Part shown: piece by piece, positions 26,321 through 37,522 of the stretch
Numbering within the stretch: the first letter of the stretch is position 1
Layout of the letters: each line of letters begins with the position of its first letter
From: Gammaproteobacteria bacterium
GTDB lineage: Bacteria; Pseudomonadota; Gammaproteobacteria; Ga0077536
Length of the DNA stretch: 64,000 bases
NCBI GenBank assembly: GCA_016191285.1
Contig: JACPPA010000049.1
Span: 1 to 64,000, forward strand
Direction: 5' to 3'
Program-made: the position numbers and the translations under genes
Notes under the pieces: generated by a model
Database searches by the model: none
What the model saw: the letters and a program-made list of their open reading frames with translations, nothing else
Told to the model about the DNA's origin: nothing

Positions 26321-27538
26321 ATGCGCTGGCTAGTGTTTTGTTGCTCCTTCGGGCTGTCGCAGGTGGCCTTCGCGGCCCAGGTCCAAGGGTTGCGGGTATG
26401 GCACGCGCCTGATCAAACCCGCTTGGTTTTCGATCTTTCGGACGCTATCGGCTACGACGCCTACTTGGTCGAAAATCCACCTCGCTTAGTACTCGATCTC
26501 CGCGCGGCCGCGTTGGTGAGTGAACTCAAGCTGCCGGCGGCGATCAAGGATCGGGTACCTGGTCTGCGCTACTCAGTACGCGGCGGGCGCGATCTACGCA
26601 TCGTTTTCGATCTCGCGCATCGCGTGGCGCTCCATGAAGCGCTTCTCGCACCCCACGCGCCGTATGGTCATCGCTTGGTGGTCGATCTCCTCGACGCTGT
26701 CCCTAAACCTTCAGCAACAGTCGCAGCAGCGATGCCACGCCCGGCCTCATCTACGATCGCCGCATCAGCATCCCGGCCGGAGCCCGCGACGACTACCGAC
26801 CAAGCCCTGACGCTCGCCAACTCGCCCAAATTCGTGGTGGCCATTGATGCCGGTCACGGCGGTGAAGATGTCGGCGCGATCGGTCCGCACGGGACCTACG
26901 AGAAGGACGTGGTGCTTTTGATCGCGCGCGAATTGGCGCGTCGAATAAACGCCGAGCCAACCATGCGCGCGGTGTTGATCCGCGACGGCGATTATTACGT
27001 TGGCCTGCGCGATCGCATGGTGCGGGCGCGCGATAAGAAGGCGGATCTGTTTGTGTCGATTCACGCCGACGCGTTTAGCAATCATCGAGTGCGCGGATCG
27101 TCGGTGTATGTATTGTCGCCGCATGGCGCGACCAGTGAAGCCGCGCGATGGTTGGCCGATCGCGAAAACGCCGCCGATTTGGTCGGCGGCGTCACGTTGG
27201 AAGATAAGGATCAGGTGCTACGGTCGGTGCTGCTCGACCTTTCGCAAACAGCGTCGATCGAAACCAGTCGCGACGTCGCCGGTAACGTTTTGCGCGCGCT
27301 CCGGCGGGTGGGCGCCGTGCATCGCGAGCAGGTGCAGTCAGCCGGCTTCATGGTCTTAAAGTCGCCGGATATTCCTTCGCTGTTGGTCGAGACCGCGTTT
27401 ATTTCAAATCCCACCGAGGAGCAGCAACTGCAAGACGCCGGCTTTCGCGAAAAATTAGCTGACGCGATCCAGGATGGCATCAAGTCCTTTATCGCGAGTA
27501 GGCCGCTGTCGGCGCAACGCTTCGCGGAAGCACACTAA
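26321..27538 (+). CDS. amiC: N-acetylmuramoyl-L-alanine amidase, AmiB/AmiC type
   Basis: A 405-residue periplasmic enzyme that splits septal peptidoglycan for daughter-cell separation. Signal peptide MRWLVFCCSFGLSQVAFA, then an AMIN targeting domain (QGLRVWHAPDQTRLVFDLS to about residue 125), a Pro/Ser/Ala linker, and an Amidase_3 catalytic domain from about 165. Zinc-site landmarks are VAIDAGHGGEDVGAIG, FVSIHADAFSN and LLVETAFISNPTEE. Position between tsaE and mutL matches amiB of Gammaproteobacteria; whether to call it AmiB or AmiC cannot be settled, as no LysM domain is visible. Confidence 0.92.
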   Translation: MRWLVFCCSFGLSQVAFAAQVQGLRVWHAPDQTRLVFDLSDAIGYDAYLVENPPRLVLDLRAAALVSELKLPAAIKDRVPGLRYSVRGGRDLRIVFDLAHRVALHEALLAPHAPYGHRLVVDLLDAVPKPSATVAAAMPRPASSTIAASASRPEPATTTDQALTLANSPKFVVAIDAGHGGEDVGAIGPHGTYEKDVVLLIARELARRINAEPTMRAVLIRDGDYYVGLRDRMVRARDKKADLFVSIHADAFSNHRVRGSSVYVLSPHGATSEAARWLADRENAADLVGGVTLEDKDQVLRSVLLDLSQTASIETSRDVAGNVLRALRRVGAVHREQVQSAGFMVLKSPDIPSLLVETAFISNPTEEQQLQDAGFREKLADAIQDGIKSFIASRPLSAQRFAEAH

Positions 27539-27551
27539 CATTCATGCCCAC

Positions 27552-27648
27552 AATGAACTTTCATGACTCGACACGTTGTTATCGTGGGAGCGGCTTTAGC
27601 CGCGAATAGAAAAATCCCGGTGTTTTCGCCGCTTAAGCGGCTCCCATT
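27552..27648. repeat. extended REP pair with conserved leader
   Basis: AATGAACTTTCAT (27552-27564), then 19 bases, then a forward REP unit (GGGAGCGGCTTTAGCCGC, to 27607) and an inverted unit with core GCCGCTTAAGCGGC to 27648. The same leader and spacing recur at 41203 and 51309. Confidence 0.8.
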
Positions 27649-27725
27649 ACAAAGCGCCGCCAGTAATTCACTTGGATGCCTCGCAGGCGCATCTCGGCCT
27701 TACGCGCTCGCGCTACACTATGCGT

Positions 27726-29372
27726 ATGTCCGATCTAAGACCGTCTATTCGTCCCTTACCTGATGCTCTCATCAATCAAATCGCGGCCGGCGAGGTCGTT
27801 GAGCGGCCGGTGTCCATCGTCAAGGAATTAATTGAAAACAGCCTCGATGCCGGGGCTGGCGCGATTCGCGTTGAGATCGAAGAAGGCGGCATCGAACGGA
27901 TCTCGGTAAGTGACGACGGCTATGGGATTGCCGGACCCGAACTGCCGCTCGCGGTGCGTCGGCATTGCACGAGTAAGATTAGCCGCGAAAGCGATCTCGA
28001 TAAGATCACATCGCTCGGCTTTCGCGGTGAAGCGTTGGCCAGCATTGGGGCGGTCGCCGAATTGGAAATCACGTCGCGCGCGCGCGGTGCCGCGCACGCT
28101 TGGACCCAGCTCATCGCACCGAGTCGGGAGCCTTCTGAATTGCGGCCGGCGGCGCGCGCCGAAGGCACCACGATTACCGTTCGCGGATTATTTTCGACGT
28201 TGCCGGCGCGACGCAATTTTCTAAGGCGCACGCGGACTGAAACGGTTTACATTCAGCAAGTTCTACGCGGCTTCGCGTTTTGTACGCCTGGCGTGGCGCT
28301 CGCGTTGAAAGTCGAGCAGCGTCAGTGGATGGCGACGGCGGCGCATGACGCGCAAACTGATCGGCAGCGCAGGCGTGCGGTGTTCGGGGCTGATTTTGCG
28401 ACACATGCGCGCTATATCGACATCGCCGCCGACGGCATTCGGGTCTATGGTTGGGTGGGTCCGCCGCGACTCGCGCGGACCACGACCGATCTGCAGTTGC
28501 TCGCGGTCAACGGCCGGCTCATTCGGGATCGGCAACTGGCCCATGCGATCCGCGTCGCCTTCGCTGATCAACTACCCGCAGGGCGGTTCGCGACTTACGC
28601 CTTACACATTGAAACCGCGCCGACCGAGGTTGATGTGAATGTTCATCCCAGTAAAACCGAGGTGCGTTTCCACCGGATCCGTGCGGTTCACGATCTGATC
28701 TATTCGGCGACGCGCGCGGCGCTGTCGGAATCGCCGAATCGAGTAGAGACGCCGAATTATCGACCCGCGGTACAAGCGCGCCCGCACTACCAAGTGGCCG
28801 AGCCGCCAGCGCTGGCGCCGCCACCGTCACCCACCGTGGCGCTGACTCCGGCGCGTGCCGTGCAAATCGTCGGTGTGACCGGACGGCGTTTTCTGGTTCA
28901 CCGAGCAACCGCGAACGGCGTCGCCGTTTTTGATCTTGTCGGCTGGACCGCGGCACTCCTGCGCGCGAACTCCGAGTTACGCCCCTTATTATTTCCGATT
29001 CGCTTCCTCACCGAAGGGGGTGAGTCTTACGCGGCAATGCTCGCGCGTTACCGCGAATTGGGATTCGAATTCGCCGCCATCGGCCCGGATAGCTGGGTGC
29101 TGCGCGGCACTCCTGCCGTGCTCCCGGAACTCCAAGGTGAGCAATTCGTCGCCGCGCTGTTGGCCGAGCCGATGTTTCGCACGCGTCCCCTGGACGCCGC
29201 GGCACACGCGGCCGCGACGACGTACGCCTTGCCGCCGCTTGGCGCTGAACTGAATGCATGGTGCGCGCGCCTCGCTGCCATAAGCACCCACCATGGTCTC
29301 GATGTGGCACAGTTTTCTCGGATCCTCGACAGCCCATTGTTCGAGCGAATATTCGCCGAGCGGCGGGCTTAA
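27726..29372 (+). CDS. mutL: DNA mismatch repair protein MutL
   Basis: A 548-residue GHKL ATPase that links MutS to the repair nuclease. ATG 27726 gives MSDLRPSIRPLPDALINQIAAGEVVERP; the open frame to 27672 adds an unlikely prefix. Motifs: LIENSLDAGA (Glu/Asn), SDDGYGI, CTSKI, GFRGEALASIG and GTTITVRGLFSTLPARRNFLR. An Ala/Pro-rich linker around residues 350-390 separates the C-terminal dimerisation domain. I see no DQHAxxER endonuclease motif, as in E. coli MutL, which suggests a MutH-type or other partner. It overlaps miaA by one base. Confidence 0.96.
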   Translation: MSDLRPSIRPLPDALINQIAAGEVVERPVSIVKELIENSLDAGAGAIRVEIEEGGIERISVSDDGYGIAGPELPLAVRRHCTSKISRESDLDKITSLGFRGEALASIGAVAELEITSRARGAAHAWTQLIAPSREPSELRPAARAEGTTITVRGLFSTLPARRNFLRRTRTETVYIQQVLRGFAFCTPGVALALKVEQRQWMATAAHDAQTDRQRRRAVFGADFATHARYIDIAADGIRVYGWVGPPRLARTTTDLQLLAVNGRLIRDRQLAHAIRVAFADQLPAGRFATYALHIETAPTEVDVNVHPSKTEVRFHRIRAVHDLIYSATRAALSESPNRVETPNYRPAVQARPHYQVAEPPALAPPPSPTVALTPARAVQIVGVTGRRFLVHRATANGVAVFDLVGWTAALLRANSELRPLLFPIRFLTEGGESYAAMLARYRELGFEFAAIGPDSWVLRGTPAVLPELQGEQFVAALLAEPMFRTRPLDAAAHAAATTYALPPLGAELNAWCARLAAISTHHGLDVAQFSRILDSPLFERIFAERRA

Positions 29373-30346
29373 TGGCGTCGCCGCGGCCCGCGACGCAGGT
29401 ATCCGCGGTTATCTGCTTGATGGGGCCGACCGGCGCCGGCAAGACTGCGTGTGCCATCGAACTCGCGCGGCGCTTTCCGATCGAAATTATCAGCGTTGAT
29501 TCAGCCTTGGTTTATCGTGGCTTGGATATCGGCACCGCCAAGCCCGATCCCGGTCTCAGACGCGAGATACCCCATCATTTAATCGATGTCTGCGATCCCG
29601 CCGAGAGCTACTCGGCGGCGCGCTTCCGGCGCGATGCCAGCGATCTCATCGGACAAATTCGCGCGCGCGGCCGCACACCGCTGTTGGTCGGCGGCACGGG
29701 ATTGTACTTCCGTGCTTTGGTGTCAGGCATTTCGGAATTGCCGGCCGCTGATGCGCCCCTAAGATTGCGCTTACAGGCTGACCTTGCCAAGTTGGGAACT
29801 AAGGCGCTACATGCGCGCTTGTCGGCTGTCGACCCGCAAAGTGCCGCACGGATCCATCCCAACGACCCGCAACGCATTCTCCGCGCCCTCGAAATCCACG
29901 ACCTGACCGGGCAATCGATGACTGCCGCGATCGCGGCGGCGCGGCCGCAGCCCTTGGCCTTCCCCGTGGTGCGCTGGGTGGTGGCGCCGCGCGATCGGAC
30001 GCAGTTGCATCAGCGCCTGGCGCGACGCTTCGATGACATGCTCGAACGCGGGCTGATTAACGAAGTTTGTGCGTTACGCGCGCGCGCGGATCTGGATTTG
30101 AATAAATCTGCACTGCGCGCCGTTGGCTATCGCGCGGCGTGGCAGTATCTTTCTGGGAGCCTGACTTATTCCCAGATGCGCGAAGCCGCGATCGTCGCAA
30201 CCCGCCAACTGGCGAAGCGTCAGTACACCTGGTTTCGCGCCGAAGCCGGCGCGCACTGGTGGGACAGCGATGACCCCAGTCTCGTTTTCAGTCTAATTCG
30301 GGCGCTGGATGCAGAACCACTTAAGGCCATTGTCGATTATACTTAG
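29372..30346 (+). CDS. miaA: tRNA dimethylallyltransferase MiaA
   Basis: A 324-residue enzyme that transfers a dimethylallyl group to A37 of UNN-decoding tRNAs. ATG 29372 gives MASPRPATQ then LMGPTGAGKTACAIELA (P-loop near residues 18-25). DSALVYRGLDIGTAKP, HHLIDVCDP, YSAARFRRDA and VGGTGLYFRAL follow, all family signatures. The C-terminal helix motif includes AAIVATRQLAKRQYTWFR. The ATG overlaps the mutL stop codon, indicating coupling. hfq lies about 110 bases downstream. Confidence 0.95.
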   Translation: MASPRPATQVSAVICLMGPTGAGKTACAIELARRFPIEIISVDSALVYRGLDIGTAKPDPGLRREIPHHLIDVCDPAESYSAARFRRDASDLIGQIRARGRTPLLVGGTGLYFRALVSGISELPAADAPLRLRLQADLAKLGTKALHARLSAVDPQSAARIHPNDPQRILRALEIHDLTGQSMTAAIAAARPQPLAFPVVRWVVAPRDRTQLHQRLARRFDDMLERGLINEVCALRARADLDLNKSALRAVGYRAAWQYLSGSLTYSQMREAAIVATRQLAKRQYTWFRAEAGAHWWDSDDPSLVFSLIRALDAEPLKAIVDYT

Positions 30347-30456
30347 CAGCGACCCAGGCGCTGTCATTCAGCTGCTAACCGCGGGCTGCGGTCAAAAGCT
30401 GCTACAACTAATAAATCGTCAGGCGCTTAGAAGAATCGAAAAACAAGGAGAATCTC

Positions 30457-30702
30457 ATGACCAAAGGGCAATCCCTGCAAGAGCCTTACCTTAATGCGTT
30501 GCGTAAAGAACGCATCCCGGTATCGATCTACTTGGTAAATGGAATCAAGCTTCAAGGACAGATCGAATCCTTTGACCAATTCGTGATCCTGCTTAAGAAC
30601 TCAGTCAGTCAGATGGTTTACAAACATGCTATTTCGACCGTGGTGCCGGCCCGCAACGTGAAGTTACCGCGCGCGGATGGAGAGCCGGAAGACGAGGAAT
30701 AG
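30457..30702 (+). CDS. hfq: RNA chaperone Hfq
   Basis: An 81-residue Sm-like protein that forms hexamers and pairs small RNAs with mRNAs. It starts [20 protein letters not shown] with the conserved Gln8, has [20 protein letters not shown] and the Sm2 motif [11 protein letters not shown]. The C-terminal tail is short and acidic ([11 protein letters not shown]) compared with the roughly 102-residue E. coli protein. AAGGAG precedes the ATG. hflX starts 23 bases after its stop. Confidence 0.97.
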   Translation: MTKGQSLQEPYLNALRKERIPVSIYLVNGIKLQGQIESFDQFVILLKNSVSQMVYKHAISTVVPARNVKLPRADGEPEDEE

Positions 30703-30725
30703 CGTGGTGAACGGGCGTCGCGCGA

Positions 30726-31988
30726 TTGTTTGAACGGCCGCAGGGTGGCGAGCGAGCAATACTCGTCCATGTCGATCTAGCCGCCCCTGCGCGGCCCGGC
30801 GATCCCGCGGAGTTCGCTGAACTCGCCGAATCGGCGGGCGTATTGACTGTCGCCAGCATCAGCGCGCGACGCGATCGCCCCGATCCCAAATATTTTGTCG
30901 GGACCGGGAAAGCCGCGGAGTTACGACTGGCGGTCACCGCGCATGGCGCCGAAGTTCTGCTGTTCGACCGCAGTCTGTCCCCGGCGCAAGAACGCAACCT
31001 GGAGCGACTGGTGGGTTGCCGCGTGCTCGATCGGACTGGCGTTATTCTCGATATCTTCGCGCAACGCGCGCGCTCGTTCGAAGGCAAGCTCCAAGTCGAA
31101 ATGGCGCAACTCAAGCACCTCTCGACTCGACTCGTCCGCGGTTGGACGCATCTGGAGCGCCAACGCGGCGGAATCGGTTTGCGCGGCCCGGGCGAAACGC
31201 AACTTGAAACCGATCGCCGGTTAATCGGCAAACGCATCAAGCAGCTCGCCGAACGCTTGGAAAAGGTTCGGCGCCAACGCCATCAAGGCACCCGCGCGCG
31301 CCGCCGCGCGCAGCTCTCAACGGTTTCGATTGTCGGCTACACCAACGCCGGCAAGTCCACGCTATTTAATAAACTCACGACCAGCGGCGCCTATGCCGCC
31401 GATCAATTGTTTGCCACCTTGGATACGACACTCCGCCGGATGAATGTCCCCGGCGAACATCCGGTGTTGGTAAGTGACACGGTTGGCTTTATTCGCGACT
31501 TACCACCCGAACTTATCGCCGCGTTTCAAGCCACTCTCGATGAAACCAAAGACGCTGCGTTGCTGCTGCACGTGATCGACAGCAGCGCGGACGATGTCGA
31601 TGGACGGAGGGTTGAAGTACAAACCGTGCTCGAACGTATTGGCGCGCACGCGACACCGTTGATCGAGGTCTATAACAAGATTGACTTAAATAACGACACG
31701 GCGCCACGCCTCGAACGCGGTGCGGGTGACGATCCACCGCGAGTATGGCTGTCGGCGCATACTGGTGCTGGCGTCGAAGCGCTGAAGGGCGCGGTCGCCG
31801 GGCATCTCGATCTCGCGAAAATCCGCCGCCGCATCACCTTACCGCCGGCGGCCGGCCGCACACGGGCCGAGCTCTATGCGAGCGGCGCGGTCTTGAGCGA
31901 AGAAGTGCTGGCCGATGGCGGTTGGGCGTTGGAAGTCACGCTCACGGATGCGCGCTGGGCGAATCTACGCTCGAGTGCTAGTCATTAA
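30726..31988 (+). CDS. hflX: GTPase HflX
   Basis: A 420-residue ribosome-associated GTPase that splits stalled ribosomes. The N-terminal HflX domain has DPKYFVGTGKAAEL near 57 and ERQRGGIGLRGPGETQLETDRR near 143-165. The G domain follows: GYTNAGKSTLFNKL (G1 near 203), DTVGFIRDLP (G3) and YNKIDL (G4). The start is a TTG at 30726: an in-frame stop at 30708-30710 leaves no ATG or GTG upstream that keeps the conserved start. It belongs to the hfq-hflX-hflK-hflC cluster. Confidence 0.94.
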   Translation: MFERPQGGERAILVHVDLAAPARPGDPAEFAELAESAGVLTVASISARRDRPDPKYFVGTGKAAELRLAVTAHGAEVLLFDRSLSPAQERNLERLVGCRVLDRTGVILDIFAQRARSFEGKLQVEMAQLKHLSTRLVRGWTHLERQRGGIGLRGPGETQLETDRRLIGKRIKQLAERLEKVRRQRHQGTRARRRAQLSTVSIVGYTNAGKSTLFNKLTTSGAYAADQLFATLDTTLRRMNVPGEHPVLVSDTVGFIRDLPPELIAAFQATLDETKDAALLLHVIDSSADDVDGRRVEVQTVLERIGAHATPLIEVYNKIDLNNDTAPRLERGAGDDPPRVWLSAHTGAGVEALKGAVAGHLDLAKIRRRITLPPAAGRTRAELYASGAVLSEEVLADGGWALEVTLTDARWANLRSSASH

Positions 31989-32082
31989 ATGCCGCGTCAG
32001 GCGCGCGTTGAAGTGCCCAGGCCTTGGCCCTACAATCGCCCGCTCTGTTACGCGGATTGAATTCAAACGTCGAGAATAATTA

Positions 32083-33243
32083 ATGGGTTGGAACGAACCG
32101 AACGACAACAATCGAGATCCCTGGGGTGGTCGTCGCAATGATCAAGGCCCGCCCGATCTCGACGAAATTGTGCGCAAACTTCAGGACAAACTCGCAAGCC
32201 TGTTCGGCCGGCGCCCGCGCACCGCGCCGCGCGGCGATGGCGCGCTCCCGTCCTCGTCGATTTGGCTGCTGGTCGCGATCATTGCCGCCGGCGCGCTCGG
32301 CTACGAGATGTTTTGGCGCGTGGATTCCGCCGAGCGCGGCGTGGTCTTGCGCTTTGGAAAATACGTCACGACCTTACAGCCCGGTCCGCATTTTCGCTTT
32401 CCGCGTCCGATCGAGACAGTGGTGAAAGTGAACATCGACCAAATTCGCGGTTTTTCGCGCAAAGCCAGCATGTATACCAAGGACGAAAATATCGTCGATC
32501 TCGAACTGGCCGTGCAATACCGAATTAAAGACGTGGAAAACTACCTGTTACGCATCGCCGATCCGGATGAAACCGTCCAGCGCGCGTCCGAGAGCGCCAT
32601 TCGCGAGACTATCGGGCGGAATACGTTCGACTTCGTCATCAACGAAGGGCGGGCCGAAGTCGCGGCCAACGCCTCCAAGCTGATGCAAGAAATGCTCGAT
32701 GCCTACCAAAGCGGCATTGAAGTCACGAGTGTGAATATGTTGAGCGCCACCGCACCTGAGGAAGTCAAATCGGCGTTTGATGATGCAATCAAATCGCGCG
32801 AGGACAAGCAACGCAAAATAAACGAAGCCGAAGCCTACCAAAATGAGAATGTCGAGCGCGCCCAGGGCGAGGCGGCGCGCATTCGGCTTGAGGCCGAGGG
32901 TTACAAAAAACAAGTCGTCGCGCGGGCGCAAGGTGAGGCGCGCCGCTTTGAACAACTCCTGGTCGCCTACGAACAGGCGCCCGCGGTGACGCGCCAACGA
33001 CTCTATCTGGAAACCTTGGAAGAAGTGCTGAGTGCGAGCAACAAAGTGCTGATCGAGACAGGCGGCGGCAACAATATTACCTACCTCCCGATCGACAAGA
33101 TGCTGGAGCGAGCCGCGGCAAACTCGCCCACGACGCCAGCGACCGGCGAGCGGGCAGCGATCCCTGATCCGGACCAATACGCGACGCCCGCCGTGCCCGC
33201 GGCGCGCGAACGCGAGCTGAATCGCGCGCGGAGTGCCCGTTAA
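32083..33243 (+). CDS. hflK: FtsH modulator HflK
   Basis: A 386-residue membrane-anchored SPFH protein. A Gly/Asp-rich cytoplasmic start (MGWNEPNDNNRDPWGGRR) leads to one membrane helix (SIWLLVAIIAAGALGYEMFW, about 63-82). The SPFH/band-7 domain runs with GVVLRFGKYVTTLQPGPHF and is followed by a long Ala/Glu coiled coil (QNENVERAQGEAARIRLEAEG). HflK and HflC form a cage around the FtsH protease and temper its activity. Its TAA overlaps the ATG of hflC by one base. Confidence 0.95.
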   Translation: MGWNEPNDNNRDPWGGRRNDQGPPDLDEIVRKLQDKLASLFGRRPRTAPRGDGALPSSSIWLLVAIIAAGALGYEMFWRVDSAERGVVLRFGKYVTTLQPGPHFRFPRPIETVVKVNIDQIRGFSRKASMYTKDENIVDLELAVQYRIKDVENYLLRIADPDETVQRASESAIRETIGRNTFDFVINEGRAEVAANASKLMQEMLDAYQSGIEVTSVNMLSATAPEEVKSAFDDAIKSREDKQRKINEAEAYQNENVERAQGEAARIRLEAEGYKKQVVARAQGEARRFEQLLVAYEQAPAVTRQRLYLETLEEVLSASNKVLIETGGGNNITYLPIDKMLERAAANSPTTPATGERAAIPDPDQYATPAVPAARERELNRARSAR

Positions 33244-34100
33244 TGAATGCCCGCATCCTATTGCCGCTGGTCCTCATCATCGTGGCGATCTATACCAGTA
33301 CGTTTCGGGTGTTCGAACGGCAACGCGTGATCATGCTGCAATTGGGCGAAATCAAGCGTGCCGACTTCGATCCAGGCTTATATTTTCTGATCCCGTTTTT
33401 TCAGAACGTGTTGAAATTCGACGGTCGCCTGCAAACCCTCGAAGCCGAACCGCAGCGCTTCCTGACCGGGGAGAAAAAGGATGTCATCGTTGACTCGTTT
33501 GTGCGTTGGAAGATCAACGATGTAGTCCGCTACTACCTGTCGACCGGGGGTGATCCCCTACGCGCGCAGCGTCTGGTGTATCAGAAAATCAACGACGGTC
33601 TGCGCAATGAGTTTGGCAAGCGTACGGTGGCCGAAGTGGTGTCGGGCGATCGCGGATCGATCCGCGATATCGTTACCGGGACCAAGGATTTGGGTCAGGA
33701 ACTTGGCATCGAAATTGTCGATGTTCGCTTGAAACGCATCGATCTGCCCGCGGAAGTGAATACGTCGGTCTACGAACGAATGCGCTCGGAGCGGTCCCGC
33801 GTCGCGCGGCAAAATCGGGCGAGCGGCGAACGCGAAGCGACCACCATTCGCGCCAACGCCGACAGCTCGCGCACCGTGATTAGCGCCGAGGCGTATCGTG
33901 ATGCGGAAACTCTCCGCGGCGAGGGTGACGCCACCGCCGCTGGAATTTATGCCGCTGCTTATAATCGCAATCCTGAGTTCTATGCGTTCTACCGGAGCTT
34001 AGGCGCGTATCGTGCGAGCTTCAAGGCCAAGGAAGACGTCATGTTGCTGAAGCCGGATTCCGATTTCTTCAAATACTTCAATAACCCGGGCGCCCGCTGA
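33243..34100 (+). CDS. hflC: FtsH modulator HflC
   Basis: A 285-residue partner of HflK. An N-terminal helix (ILLPLVLIIVAIYTSTF) is followed by the SPFH domain (FERQRVIMLQLGEIKR, DPGLYFLIPFFQNV, KKDVIVDSFVRWKI) and the ERMRSERSRVARQNRASGEREA coiled region. It ends FFKYFNNPGAR. Its length and motifs are typical. It overlaps hflK by one base, so the two are translated together. Confidence 0.95.
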   Translation: MNARILLPLVLIIVAIYTSTFRVFERQRVIMLQLGEIKRADFDPGLYFLIPFFQNVLKFDGRLQTLEAEPQRFLTGEKKDVIVDSFVRWKINDVVRYYLSTGGDPLRAQRLVYQKINDGLRNEFGKRTVAEVVSGDRGSIRDIVTGTKDLGQELGIEIVDVRLKRIDLPAEVNTSVYERMRSERSRVARQNRASGEREATTIRANADSSRTVISAEAYRDAETLRGEGDATAAGIYAAAYNRNPEFYAFYRSLGAYRASFKAKEDVMLLKPDSDFFKYFNNPGAR

Positions 34101-34152
34101 TTGTCCGGGTCAATCATTGGCACCGATAAATTAGTCGCGGTGGACTGGGCGT

Positions 34153-34344
34153 ATGGAGTGGCAGGATTTATTCGCAGCGCTCGCCTTGGTGTTGGTGTTG
34201 GAAGGCGTGCTTCCCTTTCTAAATCCGCGGCGTTATCGCGCTACCATGCAAACGATGGCGCAGTTACCGGACCGTGCCCTGCGCCTGATTGGTTTAGGTA
34301 GCATGCTGGCCGGGATCCTTATGCTGTACCTGGTGAGAATCTGA
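34153..34344 (+). CDS. DUF2065 (YjeT-like) small membrane protein
   Basis: A 63-residue protein with two membrane segments (LFAALALVLVLEGVLPFL and LRLIGLGSMLAGILMLYLV) joined by a short NPRRYRATMQTM loop, the YjeT/DUF2065 pattern. Genes of this family lie after hflC in many Gammaproteobacteria, but no function is known. Its stop codon overlaps the ATG of hisZ. Confidence 0.9.
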   Translation: MEWQDLFAALALVLVLEGVLPFLNPRRYRATMQTMAQLPDRALRLIGLGSMLAGILMLYLVRI

Positions 34345-35534
34345 TGACCACTCGCAGCCGCTGGTTATTGCCGGATGGCGTGGATGAGCAATTGCCGCCT
34401 GGGGCCGCCAGGCTCGAAACATTGCGTCGGCAGGTGCTCGATGTGTTTCGGGTATGGGGTTATCGTCTATGCATTCCGCCGCAAGTCGAATTTTTGGATT
34501 CGTTGCTGTCCGGTATCGGCGAAGACCTCGAACTCCAAACCTTTAAGCTCACCGATCAGATCAGCGGTCGCATGCTCGGGGTACCCGCCGACATGACACC
34601 GCAAGTGGCGCGCATCGATGCGCATCGGCTGCCGACAGAAGGTCCGCAACGCTTGTGCTACCTCGGCCCCGTGTTACATACGGTGCCGGATAAATCCGCG
34701 GGCTCGCGCAATCCGCTCCAAGTCGGCGCCGAACTGTATGGGCACGCGGGAATCGAGAGCGACAGCGAGATCATCTGCCTGATGTTGGAGGTGCTGTGCG
34801 AACTCGGCATCGACGAGATCATCCTGGACCTTGGCCACATGCAGATATTTCGCGGTTTGGTCAACGCGGCCGGGCTTGATCATGCGGCCGAGCACGAACT
34901 CCGCGAAAGCCTGTTGCGCAAGTCGAGTCCCGATACCGAACAAATCTTAAGACATGCCAAGGTAAGTGCGAAGCTGTCACCGCTGTTCCGTGCGTTGGTG
35001 ACGTTAAGCGGCGGCGTCGATGTCTTAACGCGTGCGGCGCGCGAATTGGCCGCGGCGCCCGCCGCCGTGCGCGAAGCGTTGACCGCACTGACTGCATTAG
35101 TGCAGCTGATCGGCACGCGCCGGCCGGAGGTTGAGTTTCACATCGACCTCGCCGAGCTTCGCGGCTACCACTATCACACCGGCCCAATGTTCGGCGCGTA
35201 TACCCGAAGCCAGGGACGCGTGATTGCATGGGGTGGTCGCTACGATAATATCGGGGCCGAATTCGGACGGGCGCGGCCGGCTACCGGTTTCAGCACGGAT
35301 TTAAAACTCCTGGCCGCGATCTGTCCGTACGCCGCGCCGCTTGAGTGCGCGATCTATGCGCCACACGCTAACGATCCGGCCTTGATTGCTGAAATTCATC
35401 GCCTGCGCCACAGCGGTCGGATTGTCATTCAAGGCTTACCCACCCAGGTCGGCGGGGCGCGCGAACTCGGTTGCCGTGAATCCTTAACCAAGGATGGCGC
35501 GACGTGGCAAGTCCGTAAGATTGAATCCGAATAG
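34344..35534 (+). CDS. hisZ: ATP phosphoribosyltransferase regulatory subunit HisZ
   Basis: A 396-residue paralogue of histidyl-tRNA synthetase that activates and mediates feedback of short-form HisG. The class II core is visible: RRQVLDVFRVWGYRLCIPPQVEFLD, LQTFKLTDQISGRMLGVPADMTPQVARIDAHR (motif 2 region) and YHYHTGPMFGAYT. The tRNA-binding domain of HisS is absent, as expected. It implies that the genome encodes a short HisG elsewhere. It lies between DUF2065 and purA, an arrangement shared with Pseudomonas and Betaproteobacteria. Confidence 0.93.
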   Translation: MTTRSRWLLPDGVDEQLPPGAARLETLRRQVLDVFRVWGYRLCIPPQVEFLDSLLSGIGEDLELQTFKLTDQISGRMLGVPADMTPQVARIDAHRLPTEGPQRLCYLGPVLHTVPDKSAGSRNPLQVGAELYGHAGIESDSEIICLMLEVLCELGIDEIILDLGHMQIFRGLVNAAGLDHAAEHELRESLLRKSSPDTEQILRHAKVSAKLSPLFRALVTLSGGVDVLTRAARELAAAPAAVREALTALTALVQLIGTRRPEVEFHIDLAELRGYHYHTGPMFGAYTRSQGRVIAWGGRYDNIGAEFGRARPATGFSTDLKLLAAICPYAAPLECAIYAPHANDPALIAEIHRLRHSGRIVIQGLPTQVGGARELGCRESLTKDGATWQVRKIESE

Positions 35535-37423
<1,889 letters not shown>

Positions 37424-37522
37424 AGCGGCGCCGATGGCAGTTCATGGTTGGCTACGTTACGCTCCCCGTGGCATTCAAATGCGCGCCATGACGGTCGCTA
37501 ACTCTGGATCGGAGGATCAACT